Positions 41,914 to 50,740 of a stretch of DNA of 64,000 nucleotides are shown here, piece by piece. The stretch is from positions 2,480,001-2,544,000 of the forward strand of contig NZ_CP142396.1 of the NCBI RefSeq assembly GCF_035934735.1, read 5' to 3'. The stretch comes from Sedimentibacter sp. MB31-C6 (lineage in GTDB: Bacteria > Bacillota > Clostridia > Tissierellales > Sedimentibacteraceae). The notes beneath the pieces were generated by a model. It searched no databases, was not told where the DNA came from, and worked only from the letters and a program-made list of their open reading frames with translations. The position numbers and the translations under genes are program-made. Numbering within the stretch: the stretch's first letter is position 1; each line of letters starts with the position of its first letter.

Positions 41914-42306
41914 CTAAAGTAGATTGTAAATTCCTAAAGTTTTTAAATTTCTTAGTTTTTGTTTCATAATATCATCTAAATCTAATTCTAAAGCATTACA
42001 CATAGAAGCTAGATAAAACAATACATCTCCTATTTCTTCTTCTATTTTATCTTGGCACTTAGGGCACAGTTCACCTTCAATATGGGTTTTTAAATTTTCT
42101 TGATTTTCTTCTAATGTCAAATTATCTAAAAAAACTTGTTGAGATGCGTTGATTTCTATACAGCCACAATGGGTTACTGATTTAAAAACTGCTCTGTTTA
42201 ACATAGAAACTTGTTCATCAAGTTTTGTAACAATATCTAAAATACTTTTATTTCTTAATTGTAAATTATCTGCGTGTTTTTGAAATTCTGCACAATCACA
42301 TGACAT
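41914..42306 (-). CDS. MazG-like protein with Cys-rich insert
   Basis: 130 residues. The C-terminal KIEEEIGDVLFYLASMCNAL is the Mg-binding EExxD motif of MazG/dUTPase-like all-alpha nucleotide pyrophosphohydrolases, and the helix before it (residues 22-45) fits too. Between them lie CGCIEIN and CPKC, four cysteines that may bind zinc or an iron-sulfur cluster. A GTG at 42315 directly follows AAGGA and is too close, so ATG 42306 is taken, with AGGAG eight bases ahead. It may hydrolyse aberrant NTPs. Family call moderate. Confidence 0.65.
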   Translation of the reverse strand: MSCDCAEFQKHADNLQLRNKSILDIVTKLDEQVSMLNRAVFKSVTHCGCIEINASQQVFLDNLTLEENQENLKTHIEGELCPKCQDKIEEEIGDVLFYLASMCNALELDLDDIMKQKLRNLKTLGIYNLL

Positions 42307-42488
42307 TTTATCCACTCCTTATATTTAAATATGTCTTAGTGTCTTATATTAATTATACTTATAGACAAGCTTAAATGTCAAATACTTATTTTGAATAATC
42401 TCAAATTTAAAACATACTATTGTATGATTAGCATAAAATTAAAATATAAGAATAGAATATAGAGAGTATATATAGTAGGGGGATGTTT

Positions 42489-42926
42489 ATGAAAAGAATT
42501 ATATCAATTGTTGCGATTATTGTATTTATAGCTGCTCTTTTGTTTTTTTTCAGATACTTCAGAGGGAAGGGTGCGGAAAATGTGAGTTTTGATAAAATAG
42601 AACCAGACAGTATACCAGCACAGATAAGTGAAGTTTTGCCTAATTACAGGATGAAGGAAAAAGCTTTAGTATGTAGAATAAATGATGATATTTATGTAGT
42701 AGTAACTAGAGGAGAAAAAAATACGGCTGGTTATGATGTTGAAATTGATAGGTTAACTTTAAGTGAAGAAAATGGTGAAAAAATTTTGACTGTTTACGCA
42801 GAGTACATTGACCCTAAACCTGGTGATGTTACAGCACAAATTTTGACTTATCCTTTTACTGTTGTAAAAACAGAAATGACAGAATTACCTCAAAAAGTAG
42901 TTTTAGAAAAGGAATATGCGCATTAG
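42489..42926 (+). CDS. PrcB-like membrane-anchored protein
   Basis: 145 residues: one N-terminal membrane segment (about 5-22), then a soluble domain with YRMKEKALVCRINDDIYVVVTRG, KILTVYAEYIDPKPGDVTAQIL and YPFTVVK, which resembles the C-terminal domain of PrcB, the accessory subunit of the Treponema dentilisin protease complex. GGGGG lies just ahead of ATG 42489; the in-frame ATG at 42483 falls in the site. No protease gene is adjacent, so the partner is unknown. It is monocistronic with a terminator. Confidence 0.65.
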   Translation: MKRIISIVAIIVFIAALLFFFRYFRGKGAENVSFDKIEPDSIPAQISEVLPNYRMKEKALVCRINDDIYVVVTRGEKNTAGYDVEIDRLTLSEENGEKILTVYAEYIDPKPGDVTAQILTYPFTVVKTEMTELPQKVVLEKEYAH

Positions 42927-43229
42927 TATTAAATTAATAAGCTATTGTTATATAACAGATGAGTTATTGAACTTGAATTTCTCATCTGTTGTCTTTTTTG
43001 TATGAAAAAGTTATGTTATATACAAATTTTATCAAATAAAAGCAGTTCGCTTCTTTATTCATTTCTTACACTGATACATATCTTAATTTCTCATTATTTC
43101 TATTATTTTTTTAATATTCCAAAAAAAAACATTTCATTTTCAACAAAAATAAAGTAGAATATAAAAGTAAAGGTAGATTATTTGTCAAAATATGTTATAA
43201 TATATTATAGTAATTTTAGAGGTGTAGAT
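42927..43229. other. Intergenic region before ftsE
   Basis: Contains the terminator at 42955-42998. The rest is very AT-rich, with a good -10 candidate TATAAT at 43196 and the GAGGTG site of ftsE; no gene is seen. Confidence 0.4.
42955..42998 (+). terminator. Terminator of the prcB-like gene
   Basis: ACAGATGAG / CTCATCTGT with a 17-base loop, followed by TGTCTTTTTT. Confidence 0.75.
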
Positions 43230-43925
43230 GTGATTGAATTTAACAATGTAATAAAAACTTACAAGAAAGATTTCACGGCAGTTAAAAATATAAACTTATC
43301 TATAGCACAGGGAGAATTTTTATTTATTATAGGTAAGAGTGGTGCTGGTAAAAGTACATTAATAAAGCTTTTATTGAAAGAAATAAACCCAACTGAGGGA
43401 GTTATTAAGTATAATAATCAGAATATTACTAAAATTAGAAAGAGAAATATTTCTGAATATAGGCGAAAAATTGGATTTATATTTCAAGATTATAGATTGC
43501 TTCCGAAATTAACAGTATATGAAAACATTGCATTTGCAATGGAGATGATATGTTGTAATTCTAAAAATATAAGAAGAGAGGTTCCTTTGGTTTTAAGTAT
43601 GGTTGGTCTTAGTGATAAGGCAAAATCATATCCAGATGAATTATCAGGAGGGGAACAACAAAGGGTTGCTATTGCTCGAGCAGTTATTAATAAACCTGAA
43701 ACCATAATAGCAGATGAGCCCACAGGAAATCTTGACGATGATACATCCAAGGAAATTATGAAGATTTTAACCGAAATTAATAAAAGAGGAACTACTATCA
43801 TTATGGCAACTCACGATAGAGATATAGTTAAAAAATATCAAAGAAGAGTAGTTGAGTTAAAAAATGGGGTTATAATCAAAGACATCAAAGCAGGGGGGTA
43901 TGCAGATGAACCTAAAGAAGCTTAA
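43230..43925 (+). CDS. ftsE: Cell division ATPase FtsE
   Basis: 231-residue ABC ATPase: Walker A GKSGAGKST (35-43), the IGFIFQDYRLLPKLTVYENI Q-loop region typical of FtsE, signature LSGGEQQRVAIARA and Walker B IIADEPTGNLD. With FtsX it transmits ATP-driven signals across the membrane to activate a peptidoglycan hydrolase. A GTG start is taken because AGAGGTG lies five bases ahead and gives the usual length; the frame runs upstream. The last 20 bases overlap ftsX. Confidence 0.94.
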   Translation: MIEFNNVIKTYKKDFTAVKNINLSIAQGEFLFIIGKSGAGKSTLIKLLLKEINPTEGVIKYNNQNITKIRKRNISEYRRKIGFIFQDYRLLPKLTVYENIAFAMEMICCNSKNIRREVPLVLSMVGLSDKAKSYPDELSGGEQQRVAIARAVINKPETIIADEPTGNLDDDTSKEIMKILTEINKRGTTIIMATHDRDIVKKYQRRVVELKNGVIIKDIKAGGYADEPKEA

Positions 43926-44811
43926 CTATATTTTTAAACAATCATTTAAAAGTATTTGGAGAAATCGTATGATGGGACTAGCTGCTGTTAGTTCAGTTGC
44001 GGCAGTTTTAATAATACTAGGATTTATATTAATTATAGTATTGAATATAAATAATGTAGCATTAATAACTAAAGAAACGTTTGATGAGATAGCTGTTTAT
44101 ATAGATGAAGATGTATCAGAAAGTAAAATTAAACAAATGGGTAAAGATTTTAAGGAGATAGATGGTGTTCTAGGTGTAGCATTCCAAACGAAAGATTATG
44201 CACTTGAACAATTAAAAGAGAATTGGGGAGAAGATTCATATCTATTAGAAGGTTTAAGAAAAAATCCATTACCTAATACTTACATAGTTCAGCTTGATGA
44301 TGTCAAATATTCTGATTATGTAATTGCACAAATTGAAACTTTTGACGGGGTTGAAGAAGTACAATTTTATGAGGATGCAGTAAATAGTTTAATAGTTCTA
44401 GCTGAATTTATTAAGAAAGTTGGGACAAGTTTAATTATTATATTAATGCTTATAAGTGTATTTATTATTTCGAATACAATTAAGATTACTGTTTTAAATA
44501 GACGTAAAGAAATAGAGTTAATGCAGTATATTGGAGCAACTAATGGCTATGTAAGAGGACCTTTTATGATTGAAGGAATTATGCTTGGCGTAATTGGGTC
44601 AATTGTAGCTATTATGCTTATAATGGTTGGATATAATTATTTAATAAATTATTTGGCTGGTAGATATATTGCACTAATATCAGGCATGTCTGGTTATTTG
44701 GTGGGGGTAGAGATGATACTTAACGATCTTATAATAATATTTTTAACTATTGGCATTGGAATAGGAATATTAGGAAGTCTAATTTCATTAAAAAAATTCT
44801 TAAGTGTATAG
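43906..44811 (+). CDS. ftsX: Cell division protein FtsX
   Basis: 301 residues. A membrane segment at about 20-42, a periplasmic loop of about 130 residues, then three segments (about 170-190, 215-240, 265-290) in the FtsX/MacB layout. INTERNAL motifs NRRKEIELMQYIGATN and the C-terminal GSLISLKKFL fit. ATG 43906 is chosen, seven bases after the G-run at 43893; an in-frame ATG at 43900 lies too close to it. It is the membrane partner of FtsE and is followed 12 bases later by its probable target, the coiled-coil hydrolase. Confidence 0.92.
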   Translation: MNLKKLNYIFKQSFKSIWRNRMMGLAAVSSVAAVLIILGFILIIVLNINNVALITKETFDEIAVYIDEDVSESKIKQMGKDFKEIDGVLGVAFQTKDYALEQLKENWGEDSYLLEGLRKNPLPNTYIVQLDDVKYSDYVIAQIETFDGVEEVQFYEDAVNSLIVLAEFIKKVGTSLIIILMLISVFIISNTIKITVLNRRKEIELMQYIGATNGYVRGPFMIEGIMLGVIGSIVAIMLIMVGYNYLINYLAGRYIALISGMSGYLVGVEMILNDLIIIFLTIGIGIGILGSLISLKKFLSV

Positions 44812-44823
44812 GAGTATGAGAGT

Positions 44824-45948
44824 ATGTTTAAAAAAACCTTTATATTATCATTATGTTTAATAATGGTACTAAGTATTTTTCCTTTAGGTGTTGGGGGGAG
44901 CATTGCTGATTTACAGCAAAAGCAAAAACAACTTGAAAGTCAAATTCAGGAGTATCGTAAACAGGCGGATGCTTTAAAAAATGAAAAGAAAAATATTGAG
45001 GCAGAGATAAATGCACTTGATTATGAATTAAATGCTCTTAGTTTGGAAGTTGATGCTTGCAACCTTCAGAAGCAAGAAATTAACATGAAAATAGCAGAAA
45101 CAGAACAAGAAATAAAAAAGTTAAATAATGAAATTGAAGAAAATAATGAGGCGTTAGAAGAACGATTGAGGGTTATGTATAAGCAAGGAACAGCTGGATA
45201 TTTAGAGGTTATTTTACATTCGGAAAATTTAATTGATGCTTTAACTCGTATTGATATGGTTCAATTAATAATTCAAAGTGATGTAGAATTATTAAAGGAG
45301 ATTGAAGAACAAAAATTAGAAGTAGAGGATTTGAATTTAAGCCTAGAAACTGAAAGGCTTGAGTTGACAGCAGTAATAAATAATTTGAATGAAAAAAAAG
45401 ACCAGGTATTAGTTGCTTCTCGCTCAAAAGTAACTTATATGAGAAGTTTGGAAGATAACATAGCAGAAATACAAAGACAAGAAGCTGAAATGGAAGCTCA
45501 ATCGCAACAAATTGAAAGAGACATAATTGCTGCACAACGTGCTGTTGAATATGCTGGAGGAGAAATGGCTTGGCCAGTACCAGGACAGTATAGAATCACA
45601 TCACATTTCGGAGGTAGGGCAGATCCTATAACTGGTGTATGGTCAAGTCACGGTGGTACAGATATAGCTGCTCCTTATGGAACTCCAATTGTAGCCGCCA
45701 ATAGTGGAGTTGTACTGATAGCAGGATGGAATAATTCATATGGTAATTATGTAGTAATTGACCATGGTGGTGGAATTTCTACTCTTTATGGACATTCTTC
45801 AAAATTATTAGTTAGTAGTGGACAAGCAGTTGTTAGAGGTGAAACTATAGCTTTAATAGGTTCAACTGGATATTCGACAGGCAATCACTTGCACTTTGAA
45901 GTAAGAATTAATGGAGTTAGAACTCAACCAATGGATTATCTTAAATAG
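44824..45948 (+). CDS. EnvC/CwlO-like coiled-coil M23 peptidase
   Basis: 374 residues: signal peptide (about 1-25), a long coiled coil of two antiparallel parts (about 27-245, rich in Gln, Glu and Lys), then a LytM/M23 endopeptidase domain (about 250-374) with HGGTDIAAPYGTP, YGHSSKLLV and the HLHFEVR zinc motif. The metal ligands needed for activity (His in SHGGTD, HxH in LHFE) are present, unlike in degenerate EnvC. In other bacteria FtsEX controls just such coiled-coil hydrolases (EnvC, CwlO, PcsB). The gene begins 12 bases after ftsX, which supports that link. Confidence 0.9.
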   Translation: MFKKTFILSLCLIMVLSIFPLGVGGSIADLQQKQKQLESQIQEYRKQADALKNEKKNIEAEINALDYELNALSLEVDACNLQKQEINMKIAETEQEIKKLNNEIEENNEALEERLRVMYKQGTAGYLEVILHSENLIDALTRIDMVQLIIQSDVELLKEIEEQKLEVEDLNLSLETERLELTAVINNLNEKKDQVLVASRSKVTYMRSLEDNIAEIQRQEAEMEAQSQQIERDIIAAQRAVEYAGGEMAWPVPGQYRITSHFGGRADPITGVWSSHGGTDIAAPYGTPIVAANSGVVLIAGWNNSYGNYVVIDHGGGISTLYGHSSKLLVSSGQAVVRGETIALIGSTGYSTGNHLHFEVRINGVRTQPMDYLK

Positions 45949-45983
45949 GTAGTAAATTCTTTGAGTTACGCCTTCGAAATGAT

Positions 45984-46025
45984 AAAAAGACTAAGGACAG
46001 CTTCGACATCCTTAGTCTTTTTTTA
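45984..46025. terminator. Bidirectional terminator between ftsEX operon and short ftsH
   Basis: AAAAAGACTAAGGA / TCCTTAGTCTTTTT with an 11-base loop and T-runs on both strands. Confidence 0.88.
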
Positions 46026-46055
46026 TCATAAAGCATATTAAAGGAAGTTGTTAAT

Positions 46056-47606
46056 TTACATGGTTAAGGCTGATTTCTTATTGTTTTCTTCTAATATTTT
46101 ATCTAACTGTTCTGCATTCATTGTTTCATATTTTAATAAGTATTCAGATACTTTCTGTACATTGCTTTCATTTTCTTTAATTATTTTAAGAGCCCTATCA
46201 TAAGCATCCTTAGCCATTTCGGAAGCTTCATCTTTTATACTGTCTAAGTAATACTTGAATAGTCTTTCATCGATACTGGTATTTCTATTGTTTCTTCCCA
46301 TACCATAACTACAGATTATTTCATAAATAATATTTGTTGATTCTTTTAAGTCATTAGATGCACCTGTTGAAACTTCTCCCATAAAAATTTCTTCGGAGGC
46401 TCTTCCTGCTAGTAATACAGTAATTTTATCAAATAGTTCATTTTTAGTGTAAAGATACTTATCTTCTGTTGGGAACTTTAATACATATCCTAAAGCCTTA
46501 TCTCTTGGAATAATAGATATTTTTTGTATTTTATCTATATTCAAAGTTTTTGCTGTGATTGCATGACCAGCTTCATGGTAGGCGACAATCTTTTTTTCCT
46601 TTTCTGAGATTGTTGAATTCTTTATTTCTAATCCTGCAACAGTTTTCTCTATGGCATATTCAAAATTATTACTATTAATTTTTTTGTTTTTATCTTTAAT
46701 AGCTTTCAAAGCAGCTTCATTAGCAATATTTGCAAGCTGTGCACCAGAGAAACCATGGGTTTTAGTAGCAATTTCACTTAATTGTACTTTTTTATCAAGA
46801 GGTTTATTTTTAGTGTGAACTTCTAATATTTTTAATCTAGAATTATAATTTGGATTTCCAACATATATTTTCCTATCAAAACGCCCAGGTCTTAATAGGG
46901 CTTCATCTAATAAATCAAGCCTATTAGTTGCAGCTACAACTATTACATTGCTGGTATTATTAAAACCATCCAGTTCAATTAGAAGTTGGTTCAAGGTTTG
47001 ATCTTTTTCATTATTGCTTTCAGAATTACGCTTAGATCCGAGGGCATCTATTTCATCGATAAATATTATACTAGGAGCTTCTTTGCGAGCACGATCGAAA
47101 ATCATTCTCACTCTTTTTGCACCGACTCCAACATATTTTTCTACAAATTCTGAACCGCTTGAATAAATAAAGGTAGCTTTAGCTTCGCCAGCTATTGCTT
47201 TAGCTATAAGGGTTTTGCCTGTGCCAGGAGGACCGTAAAGTAGGATACCACGTGGCACCTTTGCATCCATAAGTGTGTATTTAGCTTCATTATTTAAGAA
47301 GTCAATAACGTCAGTTAAGTCATCCTTTATTTCATCTAATCCAGCTACATCTTCAAAGCTTATTTGTATTTTAGGTTCTTCAGGTTTTTTTTTGTCAAAA
47401 TAAGTCGTAGATGATACTGATTCTTGAGATTCTATTTTGTCTTCATTTTTTTTGTTAGTATTAAGTAAACTTCTAATTAAGTAAACTGTATAAATTATAA
47501 TTGGCATATAAAAAATTATTGACAATGAATAATTATTTGATATCATTAAAATAACAATGTTATATACTATAAAGATAATTGTTAGATAATTGTTTTTGAT
47601 TTTCAT
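46056..47606 (-). CDS. FtsH paralogue lacking the extracytoplasmic domain
   Basis: 516-residue AAA zinc protease. Walker A GPPGTGKT (125-132), Walker B IIFIDEIDA, pore YVG (158-160), SRH RPGRFDRK and zinc site HEAGH (344-348) are complete, so it should be active. The N-terminus differs from the main FtsH: two membrane segments (about 7-24 and 29-46) are separated by only a few residues, so there is no extracytoplasmic domain. GAGGAG precedes ATG 47606; the frame extends upstream. It stands alone on the minus strand between ftsEX and infC. It probably has a different substrate set, perhaps in sporulation; no evidence here decides. Confidence 0.88.
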   Translation of the reverse strand: MKIKNNYLTIIFIVYNIVILMISNNYSLSIIFYMPIIIYTVYLIRSLLNTNKKNEDKIESQESVSSTTYFDKKKPEEPKIQISFEDVAGLDEIKDDLTDVIDFLNNEAKYTLMDAKVPRGILLYGPPGTGKTLIAKAIAGEAKATFIYSSGSEFVEKYVGVGAKRVRMIFDRARKEAPSIIFIDEIDALGSKRNSESNNEKDQTLNQLLIELDGFNNTSNVIVVAATNRLDLLDEALLRPGRFDRKIYVGNPNYNSRLKILEVHTKNKPLDKKVQLSEIATKTHGFSGAQLANIANEAALKAIKDKNKKINSNNFEYAIEKTVAGLEIKNSTISEKEKKIVAYHEAGHAITAKTLNIDKIQKISIIPRDKALGYVLKFPTEDKYLYTKNELFDKITVLLAGRASEEIFMGEVSTGASNDLKESTNIIYEIICSYGMGRNNRNTSIDERLFKYYLDSIKDEASEMAKDAYDRALKIIKENESNVQKVSEYLLKYETMNAEQLDKILEENNKKSALTM

Positions 47607-47742
47607 TTTATCTCCTCGTATCATATAATGTAATATGCTCCTTTTTATTAAGTCATAGTTTATCTTTACCATTACGTAAAAAGTTATAACAATAAAAAAT
47701 AATTAAGTGTTATTAAAAATTTATAGTTATAAAAAATATTTG

Positions 47743-47771
47743 TTGACAATTATAATAATGTTGTATATACT
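47743..47771 (+). promoter_or_regulatory. Sigma-A promoter of infC-rpmI-rplT
   Basis: TTGACA (47743-47748), 17-base spacer, TATACT (47766-47771). Confidence 0.8.
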
Positions 47772-47777
47772 ATTGTA

Positions 47778-47902
47778 GTACTCAAGAAGAAGTAACCGCT
47801 TCTCACCTTACGGCGTCTTTATTGTTAAATAAAGAATTGTTAGTTGGGTTAAGAAACAATTATTTGCGATGTTAGGATAGCGGTGAAATGGCTATCTTTT
47901 TT
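47778..47902 (+). ncRNA. L20 leader (ribosomal protein autoregulatory RNA)
   Basis: The leader contains GAAGTAACCGCTTCTCACCTTACGGC and TTGTTAGTTGGGTTAAGAAACAA-like elements in the order known from the Firmicutes L20 leader ahead of infC-rpmI-rplT, ending in a terminator hairpin GATAGC...GCTATC plus six T (47876-47902). In this family, L20 binds a mimic of its 23S rRNA site and promotes premature termination. Confidence 0.8.
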
Positions 47903-47978
47903 ATTTTAATTTAGAATATAATATAAGTATTAAAGAAGTCTTGAAGAATATTATTAATATTTTTAGGAGGTGTAAATT

Positions 47979-48485
47979 ATTAAAGAACTTCAAATTAACG
48001 AGCAAATTCGTGATAAGGAAGTAAGGGTCATTGATTCAGACGGAAGCCAATTAGGTATTATTAGCACTAAAGAGGCTATGCAAATTGCGGAAAGCAAAAA
48101 GTTGGACTTAGTAAATGTATCGCCAACAGCAAAACCACCAGTATGCAGGATTATGAATTATGGTAAGTACAAATATGCTCAAGCAAAAAAAGAAAAAGAA
48201 TCAAAGAAGAAACAAAAAGTCATTAATGTAAAAGAAATCAGAATGACTCCCAATATAGAAGATCATGACTTAAGTGTTAAAGCAAAAAATGCATCTAAGT
48301 TCTTACGGGATGGTGACAGAGTTAAAGTTGCTGTGCGATTTAGAGGAAGAGAGTTAGGTCATACTCAAGTTGGACGTGAAGTACTATTGAAATTTGCTGA
48401 AATGATAGCAGATTGTTCAACAATAGAAAAGCAACCAAAAATGGAAGGAAGAAACATGACTATGTTTCTAACACCAAAGAAATAA
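47979..48485 (+). CDS. infC: Translation initiation factor IF-3
   Basis: 168 residues. The frame is closed by TAA at 47973. Between it and the first ATG (48078) no ATG, GTG or TTG occurs, although this stretch encodes the conserved IF3 N-terminus KELQINEQIRDKEVRVI. AGGAGG (47965-47970) is eight bases ahead of an ATT codon at 47979, with another ATT at 47976. So IF3 starts at AUU, as in Escherichia coli, where IF3 itself discriminates against that codon and so limits its own synthesis. Linker and C-domain (KVINVKEIRMTPNIEDHDL) are intact. Confidence 0.93.
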   Translation: MKELQINEQIRDKEVRVIDSDGSQLGIISTKEAMQIAESKKLDLVNVSPTAKPPVCRIMNYGKYKYAQAKKEKESKKKQKVINVKEIRMTPNIEDHDLSVKAKNASKFLRDGDRVKVAVRFRGRELGHTQVGREVLLKFAEMIADCSTIEKQPKMEGRNMTMFLTPKK

Positions 48486-48505
48486 CATTTGAAGGAGGAA
48501 CTGTT

Positions 48506-48700
48506 ATGCCAAAATTAAAAACTAACAGATCAGCTGCTAAAAGATTTAAAAAAACTGGAAGCGGAAAAATTAAAAGAGCAAAGCAAGGAAGCAACCATTT
48601 CACTGGTAAAAAAGCTTCTAAATCAATAAGAAATTTAAGAAAAAGCACATTGGTATCTGATGCTGATTTAGGAAGAATTAGCAAATTATTACCATATTAA
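48506..48700 (+). CDS. rpmI: 50S ribosomal protein L35
   Basis: 64 residues, MPKLKTNRSAAKRFKKTGSG at the start, highly basic, the standard L35 sequence. GAAGGAGGAACTGTT supplies the ribosome site; the frame is open upstream but ATG 48506 is the family start. It lies 20 bases after infC and 27 before rplT. Confidence 0.96.
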   Translation: MPKLKTNRSAAKRFKKTGSGKIKRAKQGSNHFTGKKASKSIRNLRKSTLVSDADLGRISKLLPY

Positions 48701-48727
48701 AATAGCACAATAAGGAGGAAGTAAGAG

Positions 48728-49078
48728 ATGGCTAGAGTAAAAAGAGCTGTAAATGCAAAGAAAAATCATAAAAAAGTATTGAAACTTGCCAAAGGTTATT
48801 ACGGAGCTAAGAGCAAATTATATAGAACAGCAAATCAAGCAGTAATGAAATCATTACAATATGCATATGTAGGAAGAAAGTTAAGAAAAAGAGAATTTAG
48901 ACAATTGTGGATTGCTAGAATAAATGCTGCAGCAAGACAAAATGGAATGTCTTACAGTAGATTTATTAATGCTCTAAAAGTTAATGGTATTGATATTAAC
49001 AGAAAGATGCTTTCTGAAATGGCAATTTATGATCCAGCTGGATTTACAAATTTAGTTGAACAAGTAAAATCAAATTAA
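48728..49078 (+). CDS. rplT: 50S ribosomal protein L20
   Basis: 116 residues, [19 protein letters not shown] at the start and [20 protein letters not shown] in the middle, the standard L20. It binds 23S rRNA early in assembly and, in this operon type, represses it via the L20 leader at 47.8 kb. AAGGAGG precedes the ATG. A terminator follows directly. Confidence 0.97.
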   Translation: MARVKRAVNAKKNHKKVLKLAKGYYGAKSKLYRTANQAVMKSLQYAYVGRKLRKREFRQLWIARINAAARQNGMSYSRFINALKVNGIDINRKMLSEMAIYDPAGFTNLVEQVKSN

Positions 49079-49087
49079 TTAATTATT

Positions 49088-49115
49088 TAGACTGTAAATA
49101 GCAGTCTATTTTTTT
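49088..49115 (+). terminator. Terminator of infC-rpmI-rplT
   Basis: TAGACTG-TAAATAG-CAGTCTA followed by TTTTTTT. Confidence 0.85.
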
Positions 49116-49120
49116 ATTAT

Positions 49121-49258
49121 ATAGGAAAGTTCTCCTTTCCTATGTAATAAAAAACGAGGAAGGACGGAACGTCCTTGCCGTTAAGGGGGGTGCTCAGTAA
49201 AAATGCTTTAATAAAGCATTTTTACGCCGAAGGGGGACATAGGTCCCCCTAGCGGCGT
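49121..49258. repeat. GC-rich multi-hairpin intergenic element
   Basis: Four consecutive perfect hairpins: ATAGGAAAG/CTTTCCTAT (49121-49143), AAGGACG/CGTCCTT (49160-49176), a 14-bp GTAAAAATGCTTTA arm pair (49197-49225), and AGGGGGAC/GTCCCCCT (49231-49250) nested in ACGCCG/CGGCGT (49224-49258). No reading frame with a ribosome site was seen. Confidence 0.7.
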
Positions 49259-49371
49259 TGCGAAGCAAATCTTTTTATTCATTATTAATTAAATATTGTT
49301 TGGATTTTAATATGATGATATAATATATATTAAATTTACTTAATATGTCATTGTATATAAGAGAGGGTATT

Positions 49372-50727
49372 ATGGAAGATTTAAATAGAAGGAAGAATTT
49401 TGAACAAAAAAATCCTCATATTATATTTATAATAGGATTTGTAACTGTAATTTTAATCGGTTCAATGCTTTTAAGCTTACCAATAGCAACTCAAAGTGGC
49501 GTAAGTATTGGATTTATTGATGCTCTATTTACATCTACATCTGCAACATGTGTTACTGGATTGGCAGTAGTGAATACAGCACAACATTGGTCGGTCTTTG
49601 GAAAGATTATTATTATAATTTTAATTCAAATTGGTGGATTAGGTGTTATGACTATGGCTACTTTGATATCATTTTTTCTTGGTAAAAAAATAACATTAAA
49701 GACGAGAATTCTTATTATGGAAGAGAGAAATGTAGATGAGTTACATGGAGTTGTGAAGCTAACTAAGAACATTTTAGTTTATACCTTTGGATTAGAATTA
49801 TTAGGTGCTATTTTACTTTCTTTTGTATTTATAAAGGACTATGGGGTAGCGAAGGGCATAGGATTTTCTATATTTCATTCTATATCATCATTTTGTAATG
49901 CTGGTTTTGATTTATTTGGGAACAGTTTGATAGATTATGTAGATAATGCATTTGTTAATTTTGTAATATGTTTTTTAATTATAATAGGTGGATTAGGTTT
50001 TTTTGTATTTATGGATATTTATAAAAACAAAGGATTAAAAAAATTAACCCTTCATTCAAAGCTAGTATTAATAATAACGGTTATATTGTTAATAGGAGGA
50101 GCACTTCTAGTGTTCTTTTTAGAGTATGACAATTCGGAAACTATGAGCAATTTAAGTTTTTTAGGTAAAATACAAGCCTCTTTGTTTCAGTCAATTACTA
50201 CAAGGACAGCGGGATTTAATACTATTGAAATTAGTGATTTAAGGATGCCTAGTATAGTTATTTTTATATTTTTAATGTTTATTGGTGGCTCACCTGCTTC
50301 AACTGCTGGTGGTATAAAAACAACAACCATTGGTGTCGTTTTTATAGCTATATACAATTTGGTTAAAGGTAATAAAAGTGTTGAAATTTTTGAAAAAAAA
50401 ATCACTGGTAAAACCATATTAAAGGCAGTATCAGTTATAGGTTTAGCATCTATGTTAATTTTTGTTGTTACAGTTATACTGACGATAACTGAAGCGGATA
50501 AAGGATTTGATTTTTTAGATATATTTTTTGAAGTTGTATCTGCTTCTGCAACTGTAGGATTAACGAGAGGTTTGACAGCAGAATTAAGTTTTTTTGGTAG
50601 AGTTCTATTAACAATTGTAATGTTCGTTGGTAGGGTAGGCTCACTGACTGTCGTATATGCTTTTTTAAAAGAAGATAAAAAAGTAGGCAGTTATTCCTAT
50701 CCAGAGGGAAAGATAATTATTGGATAA
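49372..50727 (+). CDS. ktrB: Potassium uptake protein KtrB/TrkH family
   Basis: 451 residues, about eight to ten membrane segments with four pore-loop repeats: STSATCVTGLAVV, SSFCNAGFDLFGN, TTRTAGFNTIEI and SASATVGLTRGL, each with the filter glycine of SKT channels. It forms the ion path for potassium (often sodium-coupled) with the KtrA ring encoded next. ATG 49372 is chosen after the AGAGAGGG site; an in-frame ATG at 49345 lacks one. Its stop is 13 bases before the ktrA start. Confidence 0.93.
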   Translation: MEDLNRRKNFEQKNPHIIFIIGFVTVILIGSMLLSLPIATQSGVSIGFIDALFTSTSATCVTGLAVVNTAQHWSVFGKIIIIILIQIGGLGVMTMATLISFFLGKKITLKTRILIMEERNVDELHGVVKLTKNILVYTFGLELLGAILLSFVFIKDYGVAKGIGFSIFHSISSFCNAGFDLFGNSLIDYVDNAFVNFVICFLIIIGGLGFFVFMDIYKNKGLKKLTLHSKLVLIITVILLIGGALLVFFLEYDNSETMSNLSFLGKIQASLFQSITTRTAGFNTIEISDLRMPSIVIFIFLMFIGGSPASTAGGIKTTTIGVVFIAIYNLVKGNKSVEIFEKKITGKTILKAVSVIGLASMLIFVVTVILTITEADKGFDFLDIFFEVVSASATVGLTRGLTAELSFFGRVLLTIVMFVGRVGSLTVVYAFLKEDKKVGSYSYPEGKIIIG

Positions 50728-50740
50728 GGGAGGTATTATG

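Noticed and set aside
48078-48485. IF3 starting at the first ATG
   Set aside because: This would delete the conserved N-terminus encoded upstream; the ATT at 47979 with AGGAGG explains the frame better.
48413-48505. Extended N-terminus for L35
   Set aside because: The frame runs back into infC, but L35 begins with MPKLKT and has its own GGAGG site before 48506.
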